In this document: positions 1 to 7,581 of the stretch, piece after piece | Layout of the letters: each line of letters starts with the position of its first letter | Position numbering within the stretch: position 1 is the first letter of the stretch | Assembly (NCBI GenBank): GCA_944326625.1 | Contig: CALVER010000001.1 | Location: 1-30,195 of the forward strand | Length of the DNA: 30,195 nucleotides | Source: Candidatus Gastranaerophilales bacterium | GTDB lineage: Bacteria > Cyanobacteriota > Vampirovibrionia > Gastranaerophilales > Gastranaerophilaceae | Direction of reading: 5' to 3' | Position numbers and translations under genes: made by a program | The notes under the pieces: generated by a model | What the model was told of the DNA's origin: nothing | Databases searched by the model: none | The model's input: only the letters and a program-made list of their open reading frames with translations

Positions 1-1232
1 GTATCCACAAGCCCGTGAAACATTACGGCAAGTATTGATATCAAAGCCGCAGATACAAAAATTATTTTTTCAATATCAATAGAATTCAATATCATTTTTA
101 CGGAATCTTTAACCAGCAGAATTAAAAATCCCAAAAATGCAACAAGGGCAAAAATTCCGCTTTCAACCGCGATTTCCAGAAAAATATTATAAGCGCTTAA
201 AGCGTCAAAGCCAGTTTTCATATAAAGTCCGTAAATTTCCCTGAAATTTCTATTCCCGACGCCGATTCCCAAAAGCCAGTTATCTTTGAACATTTCAATC
301 GATGATTGATATACGTTAAATCTGAAAGAATTTGAAGAATCCCGCCGCATTGCAAAAATTGACAAAAATCTTGCTCTTAAAGATGCCACGAATATCAATG
401 CGGTCGTAAATAATCCGACTGCAGCGCCGATTAGGGATAAATATATTGTCTTATATTTTTCCCAGAAAAATTTAGCTGAAACAAGAAACGTAAGAGCAAG
501 AATTAAAAGCAAAGCAAGATATGCACCTCTGCAGCCTGTCAAAAACAATGCAAGCACCGCCAGCAAAGAAAAAAACGCAAAAAATATCATGCGTTTATAA
601 TTTTTATGAAAAATAAAATACGCACACATACCGAAAATTGCCGGAATTCCCGCAACAAAATATCCGCCTAAAAGATTCGGATTAAACGGCTTCAAAGTTC
701 CGTAAACCCTGGTCATAATTTCTTCGGGATTATGTCCTGATGTATCCTGCCAGCCGGATATTGCTTCAACATGCGCCGAATTTTGCAAAACCGCAATAAT
801 ACTTTCAAACCCGATACACAATGCTATTGCGGCAATAACATATGGAATTTTAGACAAATTATTTTTAAAATAATGCGCTGCCGAAAAATAAAAACCTATA
901 TATATGAAAGTTTTTAAAAACCCTTTCAAACTTAATGCAAAAAGACTTGATCCGGCAAGACTTATAAGAACAATCATAAAATATGCAGCCAAAAACAATT
1001 CAAAATGATTGAACGTAAATTTGTCACCCTGTTTTGTCATAATTTTCACAAAGGTCAAAAACATTGTGACAAGCGCAATAAACCCTATATAATCCGATGA
1101 CAAAAAAGTTGACACAACAATTACTGCGAGAATAGATCCGAAAATAAATGTATCTATCTTCTGCAAAAAAAGACTGTTATCGTATAAATATTTCAGTTTA
1201 TCCTGAATTTTGAATATTATTTTACTGAACAT
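1..1232 (-). CDS. O-antigen ligase / IctB-like membrane protein, partial (C-terminus beyond window start)
   Basis: I translated this frame by hand: it is open from ATG at 1232 to the window edge, about 410 codons, so the C-terminus is missing. The protein is strongly hydrophobic with many membrane segments. It carries NPNLLGGYF near residue 183, a CRGAYLALL segment near 230, LGIGVGNRNF near 320, and the SAYNIFLEIAVESGIF segment that matches the HN-xx-E/GxxG region of the Wzy_C O-antigen ligase family. These motifs fit the O-antigen ligase/IctB superfamily. Members join or polymerise surface glycans in the inner membrane; the old bicarbonate-transporter label for IctB is doubtful. The ATG overlaps the end of the DUF4330 gene by 11 bp, which suggests translational coupling, and the upstream heptose-kinase-like gene supports a surface polysaccharide role. 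The specific substrate is unknown. Confidence 0.8.
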   Translation of the reverse strand, partial: MFSKIIFKIQDKLKYLYDNSLFLQKIDTFIFGSILAVIVVSTFLSSDYIGFIALVTMFLTFVKIMTKQGDKFTFNHFELFLAAYFMIVLISLAGSSLFALSLKGFLKTFIYIGFYFSAAHYFKNNLSKIPYVIAAIALCIGFESIIAVLQNSAHVEAISGWQDTSGHNPEEIMTRVYGTLKPFNPNLLGGYFVAGIPAIFGMCAYFIFHKNYKRMIFFAFFSLLAVLALFLTGCRGAYLALLLILALTFLVSAKFFWEKYKTIYLSLIGAAVGLFTTALIFVASLRARFLSIFAMRRDSSNSFRFNVYQSSIEMFKDNWLLGIGVGNRNFREIYGLYMKTGFDALSAYNIFLEIAVESGIFALVAFLGFLILLVKDSVKMILNSIDIEKIIFVSAALISILAVMFHGLVD

Positions 1233-1788
1233 CGTATGCGGTACTTTGATTATTAATTACGTCATGGCTGTCAGGGACCGGCACAAGCTGCAAGTCTGAA
1301 ACTATACCGTTAAACTTGTAATCTTCTCCCTCTAATGTAATCGGCAGCCCCATTTTAATTTTATTACCGCCGACAACAGCACCGTCTTTTGTAATTTTGG
1401 CGGTATCTTCAAGAGTTACGATAATATCATAAAGACTTGCCTGTGAAACATCTTCAACCACAACAACTTTTTTTGAATTAAGCGTCGGCAAAACTATTTT
1501 CTTTCTGTCAGATTGAACGTCCACTATATCCAAATCCGAATACGGAACATTTCTTATACTGATAAATGTTTTTTCACCCTTTGCCATAGGAATTTTGTTG
1601 CTCGTCAGAGTGACACTTCTTATATAAACCTGAAATCTGATTTTAGAAGTTGCTTCAATCTGTTTATCCGCAGTTTGTCTGAAATTTGTAAACGTAAAAA
1701 ATCCGACAATTAAAGCAATAACAACACCGACAATTATAATTATATCAATCGGTCTGACTTTTTTGAGTAAATCCAAAAACTTTTGCAT
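1222..1788 (-). CDS. DUF4330 domain protein, membrane anchored
   Basis: This 188-residue protein has one N-terminal membrane helix (about residues 13-32, IDIIIIVGVVIALIVGF) followed by a soluble, beta-rich domain. The MQKFLDLLKKVRPIDIIIIVG start and the later domain with VYIRSVTL and GLPITLEGEDYKFNGIV resemble DUF4330 proteins, which I associate with cyanobacteria, Melainabacteria and some Firmicutes; the function is not known. The soluble part probably faces the periplasm. The start is preceded by a clear TAGGAGAAT SD. The gene lies 9 bp after rfaE1 and overlaps the O-antigen-ligase-like gene by 11 bp, so the three are almost certainly one transcript, and a role in envelope glycan assembly or export is a reasonable guess. 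Family assignment is from memory of motif style. Confidence 0.65.
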   Translation of the reverse strand: MQKFLDLLKKVRPIDIIIIVGVVIALIVGFFTFTNFRQTADKQIEATSKIRFQVYIRSVTLTSNKIPMAKGEKTFISIRNVPYSDLDIVDVQSDRKKIVLPTLNSKKVVVVEDVSQASLYDIIVTLEDTAKITKDGAVVGGNKIKMGLPITLEGEDYKFNGIVSDLQLVPVPDSHDVINNQSTAYDVQ

Positions 1789-1797
1789 AACATTCTC

Positions 1798-2802
1798 CTA
1801 TAATTTTGCGGCGGCATCCAGCAATTCCTGAATAGTTGTTGTTGCACAGCCAAATTGTCTTACGACAAGGCTAGCCGCTATATTTCCGATAATGGCGGCA
1901 TGGACAAAATCCGCGCCGGCCGCAAGTGCAAGTGTATAAACCGCAGTGACCGTATCGCCGGCACCTGTCACGTCAAACACTTCCGACTTATTAAATACCG
2001 GAATTTTAGTATATTTCTTTTTGGGCTCGGTTACAAACATACCGTCAGCCCCGCAGGTTATCAAAATTGCTTTTGCTTTTGTATCTGAAAGCAATTTGTC
2101 ACCTGCTTTTTTCAAATCTTCATCATTTTTCAATTCAAACCCCACGGCTTTTTCAGTATCCGGAAGGTTCGGGGTCATTGAAGTTATATTTTTGTAAATG
2201 TTCAAATCTCTTTGAGCATCAACTATAACAATTTTATTGTATCTGTTCGCAAGTTTTATGGTTGTTTCAATAATTTTTTTAGTCAAAGTTCCGATATGAT
2301 AGTTTGATAAAATAACCGCGTCATATTCAGGAATTGCTTTTTCGATATTACTGATAATTTTATTTTCGGTTTCGGAAGAAACAGGCTCATTAGTCTGTCT
2401 GTCAACACGAACTATCTGCTGGGTAATTGATGTCGTAATAGACCCGGAAATACGTGTTTTAGTAGTTGTTTTTCTTGCGGGATCTTTTACGAGATATCTG
2501 CAATCAATATTGGCTTTTTCAAAAGTATCAATCAATTGTCCTGCCTGATAATCATCACCGCATACGCCGATTACACCGACTTTGCCTTTATTTAAAGTTG
2601 AGGCATTGTGCGCGGCATTTGAAGCGCCGCCAAGGATTAATTTTGTACGGGTATGCTGAAGGATTAAAACCGGAGCTTCACGCGAAATACGCTCGGCATC
2701 ACCGTAAATCATTTCATCTATAGCTAAATCACCAATAACTAATATTTTGGGTTCGGTTAGTTTCTTAATGTAAGAAACGAGTTTTTCTTTATCCATATTC
2801 AT
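1798..2802 (-). CDS. rfaE1: PfkB-family sugar kinase, RfaE1-like (D-glycero-beta-D-manno-heptose-7-phosphate kinase)
   Basis: This 334-residue ribokinase/PfkB kinase has the paired signatures of the family: the N-terminal ILVIGDLAIDEMIYGDAERIS block with the GGASNAAHNASTL glycine motif near 58, and the C-terminal DVTGAGDTV anion hole at 277-285 with catalytic base D283. The SREAPVLIL block after the first strand matches the RfaE/HldE kinase subfamily, which phosphorylates heptose-7-phosphate on the way to ADP-heptose for LPS core. The nucleotidyltransferase half of bifunctional HldE is absent, so a separate HldC/RfaE2 would be needed. The genes after it in the same direction (DUF4330, O-antigen ligase) support envelope sugar metabolism. 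ATG 2802 or the second in-frame ATG at 2796 could be the start. Another PfkB substrate cannot be excluded. Confidence 0.8.
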   Translation of the reverse strand: MNMDKEKLVSYIKKLTEPKILVIGDLAIDEMIYGDAERISREAPVLILQHTRTKLILGGASNAAHNASTLNKGKVGVIGVCGDDYQAGQLIDTFEKANIDCRYLVKDPARKTTTKTRISGSITTSITQQIVRVDRQTNEPVSSETENKIISNIEKAIPEYDAVILSNYHIGTLTKKIIETTIKLANRYNKIVIVDAQRDLNIYKNITSMTPNLPDTEKAVGFELKNDEDLKKAGDKLLSDTKAKAILITCGADGMFVTEPKKKYTKIPVFNKSEVFDVTGAGDTVTAVYTLALAAGADFVHAAIIGNIAASLVVRQFGCATTTIQELLDAAAKL

Positions 2803-2836
2803 AAAATCTGCTTTCTAAAAAAATCCTCGTAAATAC

Positions 2837-2845
2837 ACTATACCA
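2837..2845 (-). promoter_or_regulatory. extended -10 promoter upstream of rfaE1 cluster
   Basis: On the minus strand the gap between the metallophosphoesterase and rfaE1 contains TGG-TATAGT, an extended -10 element. A start about 7 bases downstream would give a leader of roughly 28 nt that includes a GAGGA motif. I see no convincing -35, so this rests on the -10 alone. Confidence 0.4.
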
Positions 2846-2863
2846 CAAAAATAAAAATTACAA

Positions 2864-3595
2864 CTAGACGTGGCGCATAACAGGATTTATAAGCAATTCA
2901 GCCAATTTATCGGCACCTTCAAAACTTCTGTTTTTAACAAGTTCTGCAGCTTTTTCTCTGTCATAATCCACGAATTTATGTCTGATATTGAAAATACCGT
3001 TTTCAAGATCAATTACCGCATAACAAGCCATAGGAGCAGGAGTCATCGGGCGGCCTACGCTGCCGACATTAACAACGGTTTGCTTATTATTTGTTTGATA
3101 TCCGCAAGGAACGTGGGTATGCCCGCATAAAATTAAATCCGCATTTGTACCGGTAATTATTTCTTCAATTTCTTCCAGCGGTTTCCCGGGCAAAATATCC
3201 TCATTGTTTGCTCTGGGAGAGCCGTGCACAAAAAGGATTTTAACGCCGTCAATATCCATTTCCAATTGAGGAGGCAATTCTGCCAGATACTTTTGATCTT
3301 CTTCCGTCACATAATTCATATCATCAACAATGGCATTTGCCATAACAGGATACTTCTCTTTCATCATATCCAAAACATCCTGACTGTATTCGGCAATAAG
3401 CTTATCCGTATTTCCCTGTATAATAGTCCAATTCTGCTGCTTTACAAATTCCAAAATACTTATTGGCTGAGGCCCTGCAAGGACTATATCCCCAAGACAG
3501 ATAATATGTTCGCAATTCTCTTTTTCAATATCTTTTAAAACTTCTTCTAAAGCTATAAGATTAGCATGGATATCAGATATAACGGCGACTCTCAT
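2864..3595 (-). CDS. metallophosphoesterase family protein (Calcineurin-like, YfcE/ApaH-like fold)
   Basis: The 243-residue protein shows the full dinuclear metallophosphoesterase set in order: D8-x-H10 in SDIHAN, GD36 in LGDIV, GN62TD, H124 in FVHGS and GH159-x-H161 in CGHTHVP. It belongs with the compact Metallophos_2 phosphodiesterases/phosphatases; substrates in this group range from diadenosine tetraphosphate and bis-pNPP to phosphoproteins, so the natural substrate is not predictable. No signal peptide is visible, so it should be cytoplasmic. The start has a strong AAGGAGAA SD 7-8 bases upstream. It is divergent from ispG across a 64 bp gap and may be cotranscribed with the downstream rfaE1 cluster, though a separate promoter-like element lies between them. 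Confidence 0.85.
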   Translation of the reverse strand: MRVAVISDIHANLIALEEVLKDIEKENCEHIICLGDIVLAGPQPISILEFVKQQNWTIIQGNTDKLIAEYSQDVLDMMKEKYPVMANAIVDDMNYVTEEDQKYLAELPPQLEMDIDGVKILFVHGSPRANNEDILPGKPLEEIEEIITGTNADLILCGHTHVPCGYQTNNKQTVVNVGSVGRPMTPAPMACYAVIDLENGIFNIRHKFVDYDREKAAELVKNRSFEGADKLAELLINPVMRHV

Positions 3596-3659
3596 ATAAA
3601 ATTCTCCTTTACGGTATCAAGTATAACACAAATAATTATTTTTATACTAAAATAATATT

Positions 3660-4715
3660 ATGATAAAAAGACGACAATCAAAACAGATTTCAATAGGCGA
3701 TATAAAAATCGGCGGTGATGCCCCCATAAGCGTTCAATCCATGTGTAATACAGACACGCGTGATGTAAATGCAACTTTAGACCAGATTAACGAACTTACG
3801 GCAAAAGGATGCGAAATAGTACGTCTTGCGGTGTTAAATAAAGATGCTGCAGAAGCTGTTAAAGAAATCGTTAAAAAATCACCTGTTCCGCTTGTTGCGG
3901 ATATACACTTTGATTACCGTCTTGCGATACAATGTATAAATAACGGGATAAACGCACTAAGGCTTAACCCCGGAAATATCGGCAAACGCGAAAATGTTGA
4001 AAAAGTTGTAAGTCTTGCAAAACAACAGCAAATTCCGATAAGAATAGGAGTTAATGCCGGTTCTTTAGAAAAAGAACTTACGGAAGAAGATATTCCGCTT
4101 TCTGAAAAAATGGTTAAAAGTGCAATGAAACACATCCAAATTCTTGAAGATTTGGACTTTGACCTTATAAAAGTTTCATTAAAATCATCAGATGTTTTGA
4201 CAACAATAGAGGCTTACCGTTCAATAGCAGAAAAAATCCCTTATCCTTTGCATCTCGGGGTAACTGAAGCGGGAACGCTCCGAGGCGGTTTAATCAAATC
4301 TTCAGTCGGACTCGGAACACTGCTTGCGGAAGGTATCGGCGATACAATAAGAGTTTCATTGACAGAAAATCCGACGGAAGAAGTTACTGCCGGCTTTGAT
4401 ATTTTAAAAAGTTTAGGCTTGAGACAGGGCGGAGTTAATTTTATATCATGCCCCACCTGCGGCAGAACTCAGATTGATTTAATTAACCTTGCCAAACGCG
4501 TTGAAGAAAAATTCAAAAATCTTGATAAAAATATTACAATAGCAACCATGGGCTGCGCAGTAAACGGCCCCGGCGAAGCCAGACACGCTGATTTCGGTAT
4601 TGCAGGCGGCATAAACGAGGGTTATGTTTTCAAAAAAGGCGAAATTGTCGCAAAAGTTCCGGAAAACGAATTGTTGGAAAAATTGGAACAAATTATAACA
4701 AAATCATACGAATAG
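3660..4715 (+). CDS. ispG: 4-hydroxy-3-methylbut-2-en-1-yl diphosphate synthase (GcpE)
   Basis: The 351-residue protein is the short bacterial form of IspG, which converts MEcPP to HMBPP in the MEP isoprenoid pathway using a [4Fe-4S] cluster and flavodoxin or ferredoxin electrons. The N-terminal TIM barrel (SVQSMCNTDTRD, VADIHFDYRLA, RLNPGNIG) is followed by the cluster domain. Ligands are visible: C264 and C267 in CPTCGRT, C299 in MGCAVNGPGE, and E306. Length and motif order are normal, so the gene looks intact. No SD precedes the ATG; a TAAAAT hexamer ends exactly 6 nt before it and TATACT lies slightly further upstream, so translation may start on a leaderless or near-leaderless message. 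The gene stands alone between the divergent metallophosphoesterase and the next operon. Confidence 0.95.
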   Translation: MIKRRQSKQISIGDIKIGGDAPISVQSMCNTDTRDVNATLDQINELTAKGCEIVRLAVLNKDAAEAVKEIVKKSPVPLVADIHFDYRLAIQCINNGINALRLNPGNIGKRENVEKVVSLAKQQQIPIRIGVNAGSLEKELTEEDIPLSEKMVKSAMKHIQILEDLDFDLIKVSLKSSDVLTTIEAYRSIAEKIPYPLHLGVTEAGTLRGGLIKSSVGLGTLLAEGIGDTIRVSLTENPTEEVTAGFDILKSLGLRQGGVNFISCPTCGRTQIDLINLAKRVEEKFKNLDKNITIATMGCAVNGPGEARHADFGIAGGINEGYVFKKGEIVAKVPENELLEKLEQIITKSYE

Positions 4716-4746
4716 TACATGAAAGTGTAACAAAAATATAATATAT

Positions 4747-4775
4747 TTGTATTAAATACAAAAAATGATTATAAT
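4747..4775 (+). promoter_or_regulatory. sigma-70-type promoter of the 4786-7554 operon
   Basis: TTGTAT (4747-4752), a 17 bp spacer and a consensus TATAAT (4770-4775) lie just ahead of the small secreted protein gene. The start of transcription is predicted near 4782, only a few bases before ATG 4786, so the GAGGTG motif at 4777-4782 may be largely outside the mRNA. Confidence 0.6.
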
Positions 4776-4785
4776 AGAGGTGTAT

Positions 4786-5109
4786 ATGAGAATAAAACTT
4801 TTTCTGACAGCGTTAATTATTTCATTTGCGGCAATGCCTTCATTTGCGGGAATAACTCCTGAAGAAGCCAGTTCAGCCGGCTATCTGTATACTCATGGTC
4901 ATTCCGCTGCCACCGTAGATATTGTTCAAAAAAGCAAAGCCAATATTAACGGCGAAGAATATATTTCAGCTGAAGAAGCAAAACATGCAAACCACTCAGG
5001 CTTTGTAAGATGGGTCAGACGTGTATTCATATATCTTGATCCGGCATTGGATGACGGTACATTTATGAACCATGACATAAAAACAACACCGGGTTATGAA
5101 GATCTGTAA
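4786..5109 (+). CDS. small secreted protein of unknown function
   Basis: I start this gene at ATG 4786 (107 residues), because from here the protein begins with a clean signal peptide (MRIKLFLTALIISFAAMPSFA, cleavage after SFA) and GAGGTG lies 3 bases upstream; the in-frame ATG at 4765 would put charged residues before it. The mature part (about 86 residues) contains PEEASSAGYLYTHGHSAATV and a segment NHSGFVRWVRRVFIYLDP. It has no cysteines, repeats or family motif that I recognise. The 3' end overlaps the TPR gene by 14 bp, and that gene overlaps the hydrolase by 4 bp, so the three are probably made together and act in the periplasm or outer envelope. The function is unknown. Confidence 0.7.
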   Translation: MRIKLFLTALIISFAAMPSFAGITPEEASSAGYLYTHGHSAATVDIVQKSKANINGEEYISAEEAKHANHSGFVRWVRRVFIYLDPALDDGTFMNHDIKTTPGYEDL

Positions 5110-5746
5110 AAAATTTATATATTTTGTTATTTGTTTTTGTATCATCGTACTTCCGGTTTTTTCTATAGAAAAAGGTTCCGTGAAGTACGAAGATAATTTA
5201 ATGGACTATTCTGTTCTTGACGGACAAAAAATTTTAACTGAAGCGGACAGCTTTTTTGAAAGATACGAGACAACAAGAGATCCCAAAGACTTAAGCACCG
5301 CAATGGGGAAATATTATATTGTGACCAAAATTTACCCTGTTGAAATTTACCCTATGGTTCAGCTTGCAAGAACTTATGACGAAAAAAAACTCGACAGATT
5401 TGCAAAACAATATTTTAGTATTTGCTACGATATAGATAAAAAAGATCCTTATCTTAATTATTATATGGGGGATTTTTACTACAAAAGAAACGACTTTAAA
5501 AGAGCATTAAGGTATTTCAAACGAGCTTACGAAAACGGCTACGGCGAATATTATGATTTAAACTTAAAAATTGCAACGATATATGAAAAATTTGCAGATC
5601 TTTTAACTGCAAAGTATTATTATGAAAAGGCTTTTTCTTTAGATCAATCAAATACAAATCTGAAAGATAAAGCTTTGCAAATAGAATCGCTGAATTACGA
5701 AAATTCAGGATATTATAAAGACAATTCCATCCGGGACAAAAAATGA
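5096..5746 (+). CDS. TPR-repeat protein with signal peptide
   Basis: The 216-residue protein starts with a hydrophobic export signal or anchor (about residues 6-23, FIYFVICFCIIVLPVFS). The body is helical with tetratricopeptide-like units: PMVQLARTYDEKKLDRFAKQYF, YLNYYMGDFYYKRNDFKRAL (with A/G at the packing positions) and LKIATIYEKFADLLTAKYYYEKAF, covering roughly residues 95-190. TPRs mediate protein contacts, so it may tether its operon partners at the membrane. It overlaps the preceding secreted protein gene by 14 bp and shares an ATGA overlap with the following hydrolase. No SD of its own is needed if coupled. Its specific partner is not known. Confidence 0.8.
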   Translation: MKICKKFIYFVICFCIIVLPVFSIEKGSVKYEDNLMDYSVLDGQKILTEADSFFERYETTRDPKDLSTAMGKYYIVTKIYPVEIYPMVQLARTYDEKKLDRFAKQYFSICYDIDKKDPYLNYYMGDFYYKRNDFKRALRYFKRAYENGYGEYYDLNLKIATIYEKFADLLTAKYYYEKAFSLDQSNTNLKDKALQIESLNYENSGYYKDNSIRDKK

Positions 5747-7554
5747 AACTACTTAAAATCATAATTTTAATTTTATTGGTGACATCAAAGGCTTATGCCG
5801 GTGACGAAATATATAATCCTATAAAATTTTCACGCGGAGAAGTTATTTTTACAAATTCTTCATTCCCTATTAACGTAACGGATCCGACACCTGAAAATAA
5901 CGTATCAGGAAGCATCTTTCCGGGAGGCAGAGGGGCTAATCAGCTTGTAATATACACAACTGCATTCGGCGACAGAACAAATACAAACGAATACGGCACG
6001 GAAGCAATTGTCCAAAATAATATCGTAACCATGATTAGCGGCGCCAATTCATTTATACCGCTTGACGGCATAGTAATCAGCGGCCATGGCAAAGCTAAAA
6101 ACTGGATGAATAAAAACATTACAATCGGTACAAAAATTTATATTGATAAACAAAAAAATACCCTCAATGCCTACACAACATCAGAAAGCTACATGTTTGA
6201 AGCCGAAAATAAAATTAATGAAGCAAAAGATATGATGGAATACTACAGAGGGCGAGTTCCGGTATACAATCCGAGATTAACAAATAAACATATATCAGAA
6301 GCAGAAATTTACCTCAAAAAAGCAAAAAAAGATACAGAGGATCAGGAACACGTAAAAAAGTATTCAAAACTTGCGGTTGAAGAAGCAAATAATGCCATAA
6401 CCTCCTCTCTGCCGTATATGCCGAATGAATTAAAAGGCGTATGGATACGCCCGACTGAAACTTCTGAAGCCCAAATTATATCTACACTTAATACAATGCA
6501 AGATATCGGGATAAAAGATGTTTTTCTGGAAACTTTTTACCACGGCAAAACAATTTTCCCGAGCAAAACAATGAAAGACTACGGCTTTATTGTTCAAAAT
6601 GACCAATTCAGTACATTTGACCCGTTAAAGGTCTGGATTAGAGAAGCACATAAAAGAGATATGAAAATCCACATCTGGTTCCAATCTTTTTATGTCGGTA
6701 ATATCCCGCCTGCAGCTAACCCGAAAAGTATTCTGGCAGTCCACCCAGAATGGGGGAATAAAACAAAATCGGATTATCAATCAAAAACACCTACAAGTTC
6801 AAAATCCGAACATAACGGTTATTTTTTGGATCCGGCAAATCCTGCGGTACAGGACTTTTTAATAAAACTTTTGACTGAAATTATAACAACCTATTGTCCT
6901 GACGGAATTAATCTGGATTATATAAGATACCCTCAGGCACTTTCAAAATTTGAAACGGGAAGCTGGGGATACACAGAATTTGCCAGAAAAGATTTCAAAG
7001 ATATGTACAAAACGGATCCGGTGAATATAAAGTACGACGACGCGCTGTGGAAAGATTGGGAAAACTACAGACGAGAACAAATAACAAAATTTGTTGCACG
7101 TGTCGGCACTCTCGGAAGACAAAAATGCGTTTACATAAGCACGGTAATTTTCCCTGATCTTGAAAATGCAATGAATACAAAACAGCAGGATTGGCGGACA
7201 TGGTCCAAAAGAGATTTTGTAGACGGTTTTACACCGCTGTTTTTAACTTATGACCCCAAAATGGTATCATCAATGATGAATGATGTAATGAAGATTAAAG
7301 GCGGGAAAACAAATATATATGCGGGAATTTTCGTAACTTTTATGGGCGGCTCCAAAGAAGATTTAATGAGACAAATTCACGAAACCCGAAAACTCAAAGC
7401 GGACGGAGTTATTCTCTTTGATTATGCACACACAAAAGGCACTTCTTACGCGGAAACACTTTCCGAAGGCGCATTTAAACCGGTCAAAAAACCTCAGCCA
7501 AAACAGCCGGATAAAAAGAAAAAATGGTTTCAATTTTTCAAAAAAAATAAATAA
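5743..7554 (+). CDS. exported family-10-like glycosyl hydrolase (GHL10/DUF187)
   Basis: The 603-residue protein has a signal peptide (residues 1-19, ending AYA). Residues about 25-140 form an N-terminal domain with GGRGANQLVIYT and EYGTEAIV blocks and an IPLDGIVISGHGKA segment, as I recall from cyanobacterial GHL10 proteins. A helical linker (150-220) follows, and then the GHL10 barrel from about 229: KGVWIRPTETSEAQI, DVFLETFYHGKTIFPS, WIREAHKRDMKIHIWFQSF, YFLDPANPAVQDFLIKLLTEI, DGINLDYIRYP and ADGVILFDYAHT. The GHL10 group is thought to act on glycans, possibly peptidoglycan; the substrate is unproven. The tail is very basic and rich in lysine and proline (KPQPKQPDKKKKWFQFFKK). The start overlaps the TPR gene stop as ATGA, so it is the third gene of that operon. 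Confidence 0.88.
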   Translation: MKLLKIIILILLVTSKAYAGDEIYNPIKFSRGEVIFTNSSFPINVTDPTPENNVSGSIFPGGRGANQLVIYTTAFGDRTNTNEYGTEAIVQNNIVTMISGANSFIPLDGIVISGHGKAKNWMNKNITIGTKIYIDKQKNTLNAYTTSESYMFEAENKINEAKDMMEYYRGRVPVYNPRLTNKHISEAEIYLKKAKKDTEDQEHVKKYSKLAVEEANNAITSSLPYMPNELKGVWIRPTETSEAQIISTLNTMQDIGIKDVFLETFYHGKTIFPSKTMKDYGFIVQNDQFSTFDPLKVWIREAHKRDMKIHIWFQSFYVGNIPPAANPKSILAVHPEWGNKTKSDYQSKTPTSSKSEHNGYFLDPANPAVQDFLIKLLTEIITTYCPDGINLDYIRYPQALSKFETGSWGYTEFARKDFKDMYKTDPVNIKYDDALWKDWENYRREQITKFVARVGTLGRQKCVYISTVIFPDLENAMNTKQQDWRTWSKRDFVDGFTPLFLTYDPKMVSSMMNDVMKIKGGKTNIYAGIFVTFMGGSKEDLMRQIHETRKLKADGVILFDYAHTKGTSYAETLSEGAFKPVKKPQPKQPDKKKKWFQFFKKNK

Positions 7555-7560
7555 TTTCCA

Positions 7561-7569
7561 TGCTATAAT
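7561..7569 (+). promoter_or_regulatory. extended -10 promoter of comEC
   Basis: TGC-TATAAT is a perfect extended -10 element in the 27 bp gap between the hydrolase and comEC. A start near 7576 would leave a leader of only about 6 nt before ATG 7582, and no real SD is present. I see no -35. Confidence 0.5.
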
Positions 7570-7581
7570 TTTTCTGTTGGG

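Noticed and set aside
1513..1713. Plus-strand ORF within the DUF4330 gene
   Set aside because: It is a shadow of the real minus-strand gene, without SD or domain.
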